Below, piece after piece: positions 8,475-16,946 of a DNA stretch of 64,000 nucleotides. Origin of the DNA: Pseudomonas sp. (GTDB lineage: Bacteria > Pseudomonadota > Gammaproteobacteria > Pseudomonadales > Pseudomonadaceae); assembly GCF_002796985.1 (NCBI RefSeq), contig NZ_PEKX01000009.1:452547-516546 (forward strand), given 5' to 3'. A program made the position numbers and the translations under genes. Each line of letters starts with the position of its first letter. Position 1 is the stretch's first letter. The notes beneath the pieces were generated by a model. The model searched no databases and had not been told where the DNA came from. It saw only the letters and a program-made list of their open reading frames with translations.

Positions 8475-9917
8475 ATGAACCGCCATCTCGGCATCAAGCT
8501 CGGCGCCATCGCGCTGCTGATCGTCCTCTTGCTGATACCCCTGCTGATGATCGACGGCCTCGTCGACGAGCGTCAGAACTACCGCGACGAGGTCCTGCAG
8601 GATATCGCCCGCAGCGCCAGCTACAGCCAACAGCTCACCGGCCCGCTGGTCGTCGTGCCCTACACCCGCACCATTCGCGGCTGGCGCCTGGACAAGGCGA
8701 GCCAGCAGCGCGTGCTGCAGGAGCGCGAGGTGCGCGGGCGGCTGTACTTCCTCCCGGAAGTCTTCAGCCTCGACGGGCAGATGAACACCGAGTTGCGCCA
8801 TCGCGGCATCTACGAGGCGCGCCTGTACCACGCCGACAGCCAGATCAGCGGCAGTTTCGCCATCCCGGCCAACTACGGCATCAGCAGCGACCTGAGCAGC
8901 TACCGCTTCGATGCGCCGCTGCTGGCGGTGGGCATCAGCGATGTGCGTGGCATCGAGAACGCGCCGAAGCTGAAGATTGGTGAAGAGCTGCGCGACTTCC
9001 AGCCCGGCACCCAGAGCCAGTTTCTCGGCAATGGCGTGCATGCGGTGCTGCCGCTCCAGGCCAGCGAGCGCGAGCAGCGCTTCGACTATTCCTTCGAACT
9101 GTCGCTGCTGGGCAGCAGCCGTCTGGACATCACCCCGGTCGGCCGCGACAGCCAGGTCAAGCTGGTCTCGGATTGGCCGCACCCCAGCTTCGGCGGCGAG
9201 TTCCTGCCCTCCGAGCGCAGCGTCAGTGACCAGGGCTTCAGCGCGCGCTGGCGCACCAGCTTCTTCGCCACCAATCTGGAGGACCAACTGCGTGCCTGCA
9301 CCGCGCCGGCCCAGGCCGATGTCGCCCGCGCGGTCGAAGCGGTCGATCCGGATACCTCCCGCGTCAGCTCCGCCGAGTGCAGTGAGTTCGGCCAGCACCG
9401 TTTCGGCGTGGCGCTGGTGGACCCGGTGGACCAGTACCTGAAGACCGACCGCGCGGTGAAGTACGCGCTGCTGTTCATCGTCCTCACCTTCGCCGGCTTC
9501 TTCCTTTTCGAAGTGCTCAAGCGCCTGTCGGTGCACCCGATCCAGTACGCACTGGTGGGCATGGCGCTGGCGCTGTTCTACCTGTTGCTGCTGTCGCTCT
9601 CCGAGCATGTCGGCTTCGAGCGGGCCTACCTGCTGTCTGCTGGCGCCTGCGTTGGGCTGATCGGCTTCTACCTCTGTCACGTGCTTCGCAGCCTCTGGCG
9701 CGGCGCCGGTTTCAGCCTCGGCCTCGCGGGGCTCTACGGGATGCTCTACGCGCTGCTCAGCGCCGAGGACTACGCGTTGCTGATGGGTTCGCTGCTGCTG
9801 TTTGGCGTGCTCGGCGGCGTCATGGTGCTGACCCGTCACCTGGACTGGTACGGCATCGGCAAGCCCCGTGGCGATGACCTGGAATTTTCCCTGGAAGACG
9901 TGCGCGTGCAGCGCTGA
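8475..9917 (+). CDS. creD: Inner-membrane protein CreD
   Basis: 480 residues. An N-terminal membrane helix (about 7-30), a large periplasmic domain, and a C-terminal set of about five or six helices beginning near ALLFIVLTFAGFFLFEVL. This is the CreD architecture, with the signature region HPIQYALVGMALALFYLLLLSLSEH. CreD is the main target of CreBC and supports envelope integrity under beta-lactam stress (family knowledge). Start ATG 8475 follows GGAGAAG. I found only a single TTCAC half-site in the creC-creD gap, not the paired cre tag known elsewhere. Confidence 0.94.
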   Translation: MNRHLGIKLGAIALLIVLLLIPLLMIDGLVDERQNYRDEVLQDIARSASYSQQLTGPLVVVPYTRTIRGWRLDKASQQRVLQEREVRGRLYFLPEVFSLDGQMNTELRHRGIYEARLYHADSQISGSFAIPANYGISSDLSSYRFDAPLLAVGISDVRGIENAPKLKIGEELRDFQPGTQSQFLGNGVHAVLPLQASEREQRFDYSFELSLLGSSRLDITPVGRDSQVKLVSDWPHPSFGGEFLPSERSVSDQGFSARWRTSFFATNLEDQLRACTAPAQADVARAVEAVDPDTSRVSSAECSEFGQHRFGVALVDPVDQYLKTDRAVKYALLFIVLTFAGFFLFEVLKRLSVHPIQYALVGMALALFYLLLLSLSEHVGFERAYLLSAGACVGLIGFYLCHVLRSLWRGAGFSLGLAGLYGMLYALLSAEDYALLMGSLLLFGVLGGVMVLTRHLDWYGIGKPRGDDLEFSLEDVRVQR

Positions 9918-9927
9918 GGAGACGGAT

Positions 9928-10227
9928 ATGCCCAACCTGATGCGGTTTTCTCTGTGCCTGTTTGCCGGCCTGCTGATCAGTGGCCTGTGCTTGCCAGTGC
10001 TGATGCTGCTTGGCCGCTTCGACTGGATCGCCCTGCTGGTGGCCACCGGCAAGCCCCTGGCGCACCTGGCGCTGTTGCTGCCAGGCGAGCTGTGGACACA
10101 ACTCAGCGGCGTCGAGGACGCGGCGAACAATCCCCATGTGCGTTCCTTCCTGGAAATGTGCATGGGTGTGGCGCAGCTCGGCCTGCTGCTGGCGCTGCCG
10201 ATCTACCGACTGGGGAAGCAACCATGA
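9928..10227 (+). CDS. Small membrane protein of the creD operon, function unknown
   Basis: 99 residues with two or three predicted membrane helices (about 5-28, 33-52, and 75-92). It starts ten bases after creD behind GAGGAG, so it belongs to the same transcript. I recall a small hypothetical gene in this position in P. aeruginosa. No motif suggests a function. Its stop codon overlaps a further possible start (ATGA at 10224). Confidence 0.75.
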   Translation: MPNLMRFSLCLFAGLLISGLCLPVLMLLGRFDWIALLVATGKPLAHLALLLPGELWTQLSGVEDAANNPHVRSFLEMCMGVAQLGLLLALPIYRLGKQP

Positions 10228-10508
10228 GTGCGTGGAAAGGATTGCGCGATGAGCGTGAAGTGGGCCGGCAGCTGGCGCGGCGGATCACCGGGTTGTTCGA
10301 GCCGGGGCTGGGGCGGGGCGTGGTACGTGATGAGCGGTTTCAGCGCAGGGTGGTGCGACGGGCGGGTGCAACTCGTGGGTTCTGGCGCGGGGCGTTTCCC
10401 CTCACCCCAACCCTCTCCCGAGGGGAGAGGGGGCTGGGCGGTGTCGGATGGAGAGTATGGCCTTCGCCGGAGAACTCGATTAACCGAAGCTGGCGCTGTT
10501 CTCCCTAG
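10224..10508 (+). CDS. Doubtful small ORF after the creD operon
   Basis: A 94-codon frame overlapping the previous stop by ATGA, which would favour coupling. Its first 45 residues (MSAWKGLRDEREVGRQLARR) are charged and could be genuine. The rest is produced by translation through a dispersed repeat (reading PLTPTLSRGERG), which suggests a 3' end disrupted by repeat insertion. It may be a remnant. No function can be assigned. Confidence 0.3.
   Translation: MSAWKGLRDEREVGRQLARRITGLFEPGLGRGVVRDERFQRRVVRRAGATRGFWRGAFPLTPTLSRGERGLGGVGWRVWPSPENSINRSWRCSP
10398..10433. repeat. Dispersed CCCTCTCCC-type palindromic repeat
   Basis: The motif ACCCTCTCCC-GAGG-GGAGAGGG forms a hairpin and follows CCCCTCACCCCA. 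Related copies occur near 22130, 53680 and 58562. In translation it yields the familiar spurious peptide LTPTLSRGERG. Confidence 0.75.
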
Positions 10509-10517
10509 CGGCGAACC

Positions 10518-11141
10518 TTAGACCGGCACTGTCGCCTGCATTGACGGCCGCTGGCTGACGTCGGCGAACCACTGGGCCAGTTGCGGGTAGTCGGCGCGCC
10601 AGTCCCAGTGCGGTTGGCGGAAGTCCAGGTAGCCCAGGGCGCAGGCCACACCGATGGCGGCGACGTCGAAGCGTTCGGCCAGCTCCGCATGGGCCGGGCC
10701 GTCGAAGTAGGCGAGGGTACGGACGATCTTCAGCTGCTGGTTGTCCAGCCACTGGTCCCAGTGTTTTTCCGGCGGGCGCATGGCGGTTTCGTAGCGGATC
10801 AGCACGGCCGCATCGAGCACCGCGTCGGCCAGCGAGGCGAGAGTGAGACGCCGCCAGCGCTCGGCGCCGTCGCGGGGAATCAGTGGTTCGCCGCGGTGCT
10901 GCTGGTCGAGGTATTCGACGATCACACGGCTGTCATGCAGGGTCTGGCCGTCGGCCAGGCGCAGGGCGGGAATCTTGCCGGCGGGGTTGTCCTGCAGCAC
11001 GCCAGCGTCCGGCGCGATGGGCGTGTGGACGGCGGCGTAGAGCTCCACAGAATCGAGCTGGCCGGTCTCGTGCAGCAGGACCATGACCTTGCGCACGAAG
11101 GGCGAAGCGGCGGCGTGGAACAGGACGGGACGGGTACTCAT
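10518..11141 (-). CDS. Glutathione S-transferase family protein
   Basis: 207 residues. Thioredoxin-like N-terminal domain (about 1-80) with AASPFVRKVMVLL and the glutathione-binding pair ADGQTLHDSRVIVEYLD (the conserved cis-Pro precedes it in GKIPALRL), followed by an all-helical C-terminal domain. ATG 11141 is preceded by AGGAG at nine bases. An extra in-frame ATG 27 bases upstream is less likely. GSTs conjugate or reduce substrates with glutathione in the cytosol; the substrate here is unknown. It shares an orientation with the beta-propeller gene next to it (31 bp gap), so the two may be an operon. Confidence 0.88.
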   Translation of the reverse strand: MSTRPVLFHAAASPFVRKVMVLLHETGQLDSVELYAAVHTPIAPDAGVLQDNPAGKIPALRLADGQTLHDSRVIVEYLDQQHRGEPLIPRDGAERWRRLTLASLADAVLDAAVLIRYETAMRPPEKHWDQWLDNQQLKIVRTLAYFDGPAHAELAERFDVAAIGVACALGYLDFRQPHWDWRADYPQLAQWFADVSQRPSMQATVPV

Positions 11142-11172
11142 CGACAGCAACTCCTGGGGTTCAGTCATCGGT

Positions 11173-12123
11173 TCAATCGCGGATCAGCACCAGGCGATCG
11201 GTGCCGGATTCGGCGCCCCACACCTCGCCGGGCCGGCCAAGCAGTTGGCGGACGTTGGCGTGTTCGTGGTTGCTGGGGAAGGCGGTGAATTTCTCGCTCT
11301 GCGCATCGAAGCGCAGCAGCGCATTGGCGGCGAAGTCGCTCAGCCACACCTGGTCCATGGCATCGACGTAGACCGCATAAGGCTGCGGATGAGCGCCCGG
11401 CAGCTTCCAGGTTTTCCACTGGTTGTCGCTGGGGTCGAAGCGCGCGAGGCTCCCTGCGTTCCACTGGCTGATCCAGAGCCGGCCCACGGAGTCGGCCCAC
11501 AGGCGGCGTGGGCCGGCGTCCTTGCTCGGTGCATCGAGGGCGGTGGCGCTGCCTTCGATGGCGTCGATCTGGCCGAGGTAGTTGCCCGCCAGCGACGCGT
11601 ACCAGAGGCCGCCGTCCGGAGCCACGGCAATGCCGTACGGACCCTTGCCGCGAGGCGCCGGCCAGACTTTCAGATCACGGCTGTTCGGGTCGAGGCGTCC
11701 GTAGAAACCGTTCTGCCCGGTGAACCAGAGCACGCCGTCGTCATCGAATACGGCAGTGTTGAGGTTGGCGTTGGCCGCTTCCTTGGGCAGCGGTATGACT
11801 TCCACACCCAGGCGCTCGGCGTCGACGTGGACGATGGCGTTCTGGCCGCTGTCGGTGATCCACGCGTCGCCATTGCCGTCGGCAACCACGCCGTGGGGGC
11901 TGGAGCCCTTGCCGAGGCTGATCTGCTCGGTCTTCCCTGTTTGCGGATCGAGCCGGCCGAGCACGCCGAGCTTCTGCGCGGTGTACCAGACCTTGCCATC
12001 GTCGGTGGGCGCCACGTCGTGTGGGCCGGAGCCCTTGGGCAGGTCGAAGTACTTCACTTGCGCGGCGTGGGCGCCGGTGGCCAGCAGCAGGCCGGCGAGG
12101 AGCAATGGCAGGACGCGGAGCAT
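11173..12123 (-). CDS. Exported streptogramin-lyase-like (Vgb family) beta-propeller protein
   Basis: 316 residues with a signal peptide ending TGAHAAQ (about 21). Repeated blades of the form GSGPHDVAPTDDGKVWYT, GSSPHGVVADGNGDAWIT, GKGPYGIAVAPDGGLWYA and PQPYAVYVDAMDQVWLS are diagnostic of the Vgb/NHL-like propeller. Virginiamycin B lyase itself linearises streptogramins. Distant periplasmic homologues like this one are common in Pseudomonas and their function is not established, so resistance should not be assumed. The gene precedes the GST in transcription order. Confidence 0.82.
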   Translation of the reverse strand: MLRVLPLLLAGLLLATGAHAAQVKYFDLPKGSGPHDVAPTDDGKVWYTAQKLGVLGRLDPQTGKTEQISLGKGSSPHGVVADGNGDAWITDSGQNAIVHVDAERLGVEVIPLPKEAANANLNTAVFDDDGVLWFTGQNGFYGRLDPNSRDLKVWPAPRGKGPYGIAVAPDGGLWYASLAGNYLGQIDAIEGSATALDAPSKDAGPRRLWADSVGRLWISQWNAGSLARFDPSDNQWKTWKLPGAHPQPYAVYVDAMDQVWLSDFAANALLRFDAQSEKFTAFPSNHEHANVRQLLGRPGEVWGAESGTDRLVLIRD

Positions 12124-12204
12124 GGGGCTCTCCTTGGCTGAGTCCGAAAGGTGATGAGACTGTACGCCGGTCAGTGTGGCCGACGAAACGAAGGAGAACG
12201 GCTT

Positions 12205-13071
12205 GTGACGACGATTTCCGTACAGGGGGCGGCCTGCCGCCAGGGCTCACCGGTGAACGACGATGCCATCGGCTACACCGCGCAGGCGGCCTGGGTGCTG
12301 GATGGCGCCACCAGCCTCGGGCAGGGACTGGTGGGTGGTGCGAGCGATGCACGCTGGCTGGCGCAGAGCGCCAATGCGCACTTGCAGCGCCTGCTGGAAG
12401 AGCAGCCGTACAGGCCGACCGAGGACTTGCTGGCGCAGTTGCAGGCAGGTATCGCTGCCGACTTCCAGCGCGATTGCGGGCTGGCCGTGAGCCTTGATCT
12501 CAACCTGCCCACCGCTTGCCTGAGCTTGCTGCGGGTGCTGGCAGACGGTTCGCTGGAGCTGCTCAATCTCTGCGATACCTGCATCCATCTGGCCTGGGAC
12601 GACGGCCATGTGGAGAGCTTCGGCGACACGCCGCTGGAGGAGATCGATCGCCAGTCGGTGCAACGTCTGCTGGCGCTGCGCGAGGCGAACCCGGAGTGGA
12701 GCCACGTACAACTGTGGCAGGCCAGCCGCGAGTGGGTGCGGCGCAATCGGAGGCTGGCCAATACGCCGCAAGGCTACTGGTGCCTCGATCCGAGCGAACG
12801 CTGGATTCCCCATGTGCAGCGTCGGGTGCTCGACCCTGTCGGGCTGAAGGCGTTCATGCTGGTGACTGATGGTTTCGACCGGCTGCTGGATTTCCGCCGT
12901 TACGATCTGGATGCGCTGTTCGCGGCGCTGCCCGAGCGCGGCGTGGAGGCGCTGATCGATGAGCTGCGTGCGCTGGAGGTCGCCGATGGCCAGGCGCTGG
13001 ACTATCCGCGCCTGAAGATCCATGACGATGCGAGCGTGGTGTGGGGGGAGGTGAAGGTGGGCATTGCGTAG
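12205..13071 (+). CDS. PP2C-like protein phosphatase domain protein
   Basis: 288 residues. The N-terminal text PVNDDAIGY followed by AAWVLDGATSLGQ resembles the metal-binding Asp residues of PPM/PP2C phosphatases, and MLVTDGFDRLLDF with KIHDDASVVW gives the later D-G and D-D-A-S motifs. It would be a soluble metal-dependent Ser/Thr phosphatase or a derivative. The start is GTG 12205, eight bases after AAGGAG. No kinase or ECF-regulatory gene adjoins it. The TAG stop (13069-13071) is supplied by the beginning of a REP-like repeat. Confidence 0.78.
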   Translation: MTTISVQGAACRQGSPVNDDAIGYTAQAAWVLDGATSLGQGLVGGASDARWLAQSANAHLQRLLEEQPYRPTEDLLAQLQAGIAADFQRDCGLAVSLDLNLPTACLSLLRVLADGSLELLNLCDTCIHLAWDDGHVESFGDTPLEEIDRQSVQRLLALREANPEWSHVQLWQASREWVRRNRRLANTPQGYWCLDPSERWIPHVQRRVLDPVGLKAFMLVTDGFDRLLDFRRYDLDALFAALPERGVEALIDELRALEVADGQALDYPRLKIHDDASVVWGEVKVGIA

Positions 13072-13139
13072 GAGCTGACTCCGGCCGTGATGGCATCCGG
13101 TGCGATGCGGATATATCGCGGACGGAGTCCGCTCCTACG
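13069..13139. repeat. REP-like inverted pair, GGACTCCG subtype
   Basis: GTAGGAGCTGACTCCG on the left and GGACGGAGTCCGCTCCTACG on the right. The same right-hand unit occurs near 22041-22067. It overlaps the stop codon of the PP2C-like gene. Confidence 0.8.
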
Positions 13140-13160
13140 TAACCTGATACACCGCAGCGA

Positions 13161-13262
13161 CCTGGCGGATAACGCCGGCGCGTTATGCGCCCTACGGGTG
13201 CCTGCGGTGTCGTGGGAAGTTCTGGGCCGTAGGGCGAATAATCTGGAACAGGTTATCCGCCG
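13161..13262. repeat. GTAGGGCG/GGATAAC repeat (second family)
   Basis: GGCGGATAACGCCGGCG with GTTATGCGCCCTAC on one side, and GTAGGGCGAATAATC with GGAACAGGTTATCCGCC on the other. Other copies are at 41737-41811, 44138-44214 and 58425-58500. The 13072-13395 gap holds only repeats and the fiuA terminator. Confidence 0.8.
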
Positions 13263-13302
13263 TTGTGTCTGGGGTACGGCCGGAGCCCGCTCCTGCCACA
13301 GC

Positions 13303-13334
13303 AAAAAGCCCCGCTCCTTTCGGAGCGGGGCTTT
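13303..13334 (-). terminator. Terminator of fiuA
   Basis: Twelve-base stem AAGCCCCGCTCC / GGAGCGGGGCTT with a TTTC loop (13306-13333). Reading on the minus strand it is followed by a T run (the A run at 13303-13307). It lies about 60 bp past the fiuA stop. Confidence 0.9.
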
Positions 13335-13395
13335 CGCCAGTGCAGGAAACAGTCGACCGGGCGCCGAGACTATCCGGTGACCGGGCCTGCTCCTG

Positions 13396-15807
13396 TCACC
13401 ACTTGTACGTCACGCTCGCCACGACCTTGCGCTGGTCGCCGTAGTAGCAGTAGTAACCGTCGCAGGTGGAGATGTAGTCCTTGTTGAACACGTTGCTGGC
13501 GTTGATCGCGACCGATGCGCCGTTGAGGCTGTTGTCCAGCTTGCCCAGGTCGTAGTGCACCGCGGCGTCGTACACGGTGTAGGAGCCCGCGTAGCCATCG
13601 TAGGTGTTGGCCTGGTCGCCGTAGGTGTCGCCCACGTAGCGCGCACCGTAACCGACGCCGAAGCCGTTGAGCACGCCGGCGTGCCAGGTGTAGTCGGCCC
13701 ACAGCGAAGCAGCGTTGCGCGGGATCAGTTGCAGGCGGTTGCCGGCGTACTGGCCCTTCTTCACCTCGGTGTCGGTGTAGCTGTAGCTACCGATCAGCTT
13801 GAGGTTCTCGGTCAGGTTGGAGTTGGCTTCCAGCTCCAGGCCGGTGACCTTCACTTCGCCGGTCTGGCTGGTGACGAACGCGCCGCCGACGTTCTCCGAA
13901 ACGCTCACGTTCTCCTGGCGCAGGTCATACACAGCGGCGGTCAGCAGGGTGTCGCTGCCGAGCGGCTGGTATTTCACGCCCAGTTCCCACTGCTTGCCTT
14001 CGGTCGGCTTGAGCGAGGAGGTGCTGGTGATGTCCGCGCCGGTGGCCGGCTGGAACGACTCGGAGTACGACAGGTAGGGCGCCAGGCCGTTGTCGAAGAG
14101 GTAGCTCAGCGAGGCGTTGCCGGTGAACTTGCTGTCGGAGTCCGTGGTGGTGGCGTCGCCTTTGTTGATGAACTGGGTGCCGGTGTGCACCCAGTCCTGG
14201 CGGCCGCCGAGGGTCAGGCGCCAGTTGTCCAGGGCGATCTGGTCCTGGGCGTAGGCGCCGGTCTGGAAAATCTTCTGGTCATAGTCGTAGTAGGCGTCCG
14301 AACGCGGCGGCTTGACGATGGGCTGGCCGTAGATCGGCTTCACCACGTTGCTCGGCGGGACGCCGTAGCCGTAGATCGAGGTGTAGTTGGTGTTGCTGCG
14401 GTTGTGGTCCAGGCCCAGCAGCACCGTGTGCTTGAGCTCACCGGTGCTGAAGTCGGCCTGGAAGTTGTTGTCGACCACGAACTGGCTGACGTCCTCGTCG
14501 ACCGAGGTGCTCATGCGGTTCAGGGTGCCGTCGTCCAGCACCACCGGCGGGCTGCCTGGGTAGAGCGAGGTCGGGGTGATGGAGTCGAACGACAGGTCGT
14601 TCTTCATGTAGCGCAGGTTCTGGTGGAACTGCCACACGTCGTTCAGGCGGTGCTCGAAGGCGTAGCCGACCCAGTAGGTGGTGCGGTCGTAGTGTTCCCA
14701 GTCCGGGTCGCCGAGGTTCTTGTGGTGCGAGATGTCGCCGAAGGGTGCGTCGTACTTGGTGCCCTTGAGCGGCAGGAAGGCGCTGGTGATGCCGGTGTCA
14801 TCGCGGGTGAACTGGCTGAGGAAGGTCAGCCTGGTGTCGTCGTCGATGTTCCAGGTCAGGCTCGGTGCGAGGTTGTAGCGCTTGTCCGGGATGTGGTCGA
14901 TCTGCGTGTTGCTGTCACGCACCACGCCGCTCACGCGGTAGAGGAAGCGACCTTCGTCGTCCAGCGGCCCGGTGCTGTCGAAGTTGATCTGCTTGTGGTT
15001 GTAGTTGCCCGCCTGCAGTTGCACGGCGTTGGCCTGCTGGGCCTGCGGGCGCAGGCTGGTCATGTCCAGCAAGCCGCCGGGCGGGGTCTGCCCGTAGATG
15101 GACGATGCCGGGCCGCGCAGCGCGGCGACGCGCTCCAGGTCCCAGGTATCCAGCTTCGGGTTGGCGTAGACCCCGGTCGCAATCGGCAGGCCGTCGAGGA
15201 ACTGAGTCGGCTTGAAGCCACGGATGCGCAGCCAGTCGGAGCGGGTGTCGCTGCCGAAGCTGCTGGCCACGGTGCCGGGCATGTAGCGCACGGCATCGTC
15301 GATGTTCAGGGTGGCGCGGTCCTGCATCTGCTCGCGGGTCACCACGGAGATGGACTTGGCGGTCTCGAGGATCGACGTATCGGTCTTGGTGCCGATGCGC
15401 GAGCGGGTGGCGACGTAGCCCACCGCCGGGCCGTCCGGGTCTTCCTGGGCAGCGCTGATGGTGGTGGCCGACATCGACAGGGTGTCGCTCGGCTCCGGGC
15501 GCAGGCTGTAGCTGCCCGATTGGCTTTCCACCAGTTCCAGGCCAGTGCCTTGCAGGGCCTGGCGCAGTGCGCCGGCGCCATCGTAGCGGCCCTGCACGGC
15601 ATGCGCACTGCGGCCCTGGGCCAGCGCCGGGTCGAGGCTCAGGGAGAGGCCTGCTTCGGCGGCGATGCGGTTGAGGGTGCTGGCCAGCGGGCCGGACGGC
15701 AGCTGGTAGTCACGCACGGCTTCGGCGGCGAAGGCTGAAGAGGTGCCCAGCAGGATGGCGGTGGCCAGCAGGCAGGGGCGGAGCGACAGTTCGAACGGGC
15801 GGCGCAT
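13396..15807 (-). CDS. fiuA: TonB-dependent ferrichrome-type siderophore receptor FiuA
   Basis: 803 residues, essentially the length I recall for P. aeruginosa FiuA. Signal peptide 1-27 (ends SSAFAAEA), then an STN signalling domain (about 30-105, YQLPSGPLASTLNRIAAEAG), a plug domain (about 145-260, including SIYGQTPPGGLLDMTS) and a 22-strand barrel ending VTYKW. The STN domain passes ligand occupancy to the anti-sigma factor, matching the fecR/fecI pair next door. GGAG precedes ATG 15807 by nine bases. The ligand is inferred as ferrichrome from gene order and family, not from binding residues. Confidence 0.88.
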   Translation of the reverse strand: MRRPFELSLRPCLLATAILLGTSSAFAAEAVRDYQLPSGPLASTLNRIAAEAGLSLSLDPALAQGRSAHAVQGRYDGAGALRQALQGTGLELVESQSGSYSLRPEPSDTLSMSATTISAAQEDPDGPAVGYVATRSRIGTKTDTSILETAKSISVVTREQMQDRATLNIDDAVRYMPGTVASSFGSDTRSDWLRIRGFKPTQFLDGLPIATGVYANPKLDTWDLERVAALRGPASSIYGQTPPGGLLDMTSLRPQAQQANAVQLQAGNYNHKQINFDSTGPLDDEGRFLYRVSGVVRDSNTQIDHIPDKRYNLAPSLTWNIDDDTRLTFLSQFTRDDTGITSAFLPLKGTKYDAPFGDISHHKNLGDPDWEHYDRTTYWVGYAFEHRLNDVWQFHQNLRYMKNDLSFDSITPTSLYPGSPPVVLDDGTLNRMSTSVDEDVSQFVVDNNFQADFSTGELKHTVLLGLDHNRSNTNYTSIYGYGVPPSNVVKPIYGQPIVKPPRSDAYYDYDQKIFQTGAYAQDQIALDNWRLTLGGRQDWVHTGTQFINKGDATTTDSDSKFTGNASLSYLFDNGLAPYLSYSESFQPATGADITSTSSLKPTEGKQWELGVKYQPLGSDTLLTAAVYDLRQENVSVSENVGGAFVTSQTGEVKVTGLELEANSNLTENLKLIGSYSYTDTEVKKGQYAGNRLQLIPRNAASLWADYTWHAGVLNGFGVGYGARYVGDTYGDQANTYDGYAGSYTVYDAAVHYDLGKLDNSLNGASVAINASNVFNKDYISTCDGYYCYYGDQRKVVASVTYKW

Positions 15808-15922
15808 TGAAAACGACTCCTACGTTTCTCGATGCCTCCTTGCCGGACGAGAATTGAAAAGTGATAGGGCTGGATGAAAATTTTTTTGAGATGCACTCAG
15901 GGGTTGAAGCGAATGGCTCTTC

Positions 15923-15959
15923 GTAGGATCGAGGGGGACGCCTAGTTCTTGCTCGCGAA
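15923..15959. repeat. Degenerate REP with an internal insertion
   Basis: GTAGGATCGAGGGGGACGCC followed by TAGTTCTTGCTCGCGAA. The same arrangement, with the hairpin loop of the REP replaced by a GGGGACGCC segment, occurs at 53546-53581. Confidence 0.65.
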
Positions 15960-15983
15960 CCCGCTCTTGCAGCTCAGGCAGTT

Positions 15984-16946
15984 TCAGCCGCGCGGCACCA
16001 CGCGTGCCCACCATTGGCCGTGTTTCTCGATACGCACCGGTAGCGTCGGCTCCAGCGAGCGGAGCGCCAGGTCGATGTTCTGCAAGGGGAAGCTGCCGGT
16101 GATGCGCAGGTCCGCCAGCGTCGGGTCCACGGCAAGGTGGCCGGGGCTGTAGCGCGCCAGTTGGTCGATCAAGTCGGCCAGGCGCACGTTGTCCACCACC
16201 AGCATGCCGTGGGTCCAGGCATCGGCGGTGGCGCTGTTGGCGGCTGCCGCGCCGAATCCATCGGCGCGCACGCGCACCTGCTGGCCCTGGTGGATCACGC
16301 GCTCATCTGGCAGTTGCTCGGGGCGAGCGGCCACGGCGGACTGCAGCACGCTCAGCAGCGTGCCGTCACCCTCATCGCGCTCCACCAGGAAGCGCGTGCC
16401 GAGGGCGCGCAGGCGGCCTTCGTCGGTCTCGACAATGAACGGGCGGCTGTCGCCGTGGGCGGTCTCGACCATGATCTCGCCGCTGCGCAGGACGATGCGT
16501 CGCTGCTCGGCATCGAAGCGCACGTCCACCGCGGTGCGGCTATTGAGCATCAGCCGGGTGTTGTCCGGCAGGCGCAGTTCGCGCTGCTCGCCGGTGGCGG
16601 TGACCAGGTCGGAGAGGGCATAACGCACCGGCGTGTAGCGGTTGCCGACGCCTAGCGCCAGCGCGCCGACCAGCAGCAGTGACAAACCAGTGCCCGCCAG
16701 GCGGCGGACCTTGCGTCGTGACTCGCCCGGCGAGCGCAGCAAAGCGCTGCGTGCGGCCTTGGGGGCGGCACCGGCGAGGCTGCGGTCGAGCATGCCCAGC
16801 TGGCTCCAGGCGCGGGCGTGTTCGCTGTGGGCGGAGTGCCAACGGGCAAAGGCGGCTTCGTCATCCGCGCGCGATTCACCCGAACCCAGGCGCAGCTGCC
16901 AACTGATCGCCTCGTCGAGGATTTGCAGGGAAACCGGTCCCTTCAC
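15984..16946 (-). CDS. fiuR: FecR-family anti-sigma regulator FiuR
   Basis: 320 residues. N-terminal cytoplasmic anti-sigma domain (ISWQLRLGSGESRADDEAAFARWHS, the FecR N-terminal motif), a membrane helix near residues 105-122 (LSLLLVGALALGVG) and a periplasmic FecR domain (LMLNSRTAVDVRFDAEQRRIVLRSGE). It holds the ECF sigma factor and relays the signal from the receptor STN domain. GTG 16944-16946 overlaps the sigma stop codon as GTGA, which fixes the start and gives translational coupling. Confidence 0.9.
   Translation of the reverse strand: MKGPVSLQILDEAISWQLRLGSGESRADDEAAFARWHSAHSEHARAWSQLGMLDRSLAGAAPKAARSALLRSPGESRRKVRRLAGTGLSLLLVGALALGVGNRYTPVRYALSDLVTATGEQRELRLPDNTRLMLNSRTAVDVRFDAEQRRIVLRSGEIMVETAHGDSRPFIVETDEGRLRALGTRFLVERDEGDGTLLSVLQSAVAARPEQLPDERVIHQGQQVRVRADGFGAAAANSATADAWTHGMLVVDNVRLADLIDQLARYSPGHLAVDPTLADLRITGSFPLQNIDLALRSLEPTLPVRIEKHGQWWARVVPRG

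Noticed and set aside
11173..12123. Calling the beta-propeller protein a streptogramin resistance enzyme
   Set aside because: The family resemblance is to the fold only; periplasmic homologues are common and not known to confer resistance.
13555..15738. A 727-codon open frame on the plus strand across the fiuA gene
   Set aside because: It is exactly antisense to a well-supported TonB receptor. The high GC3 of the real gene gives long open frames on the other strand, and no family or signal is seen.
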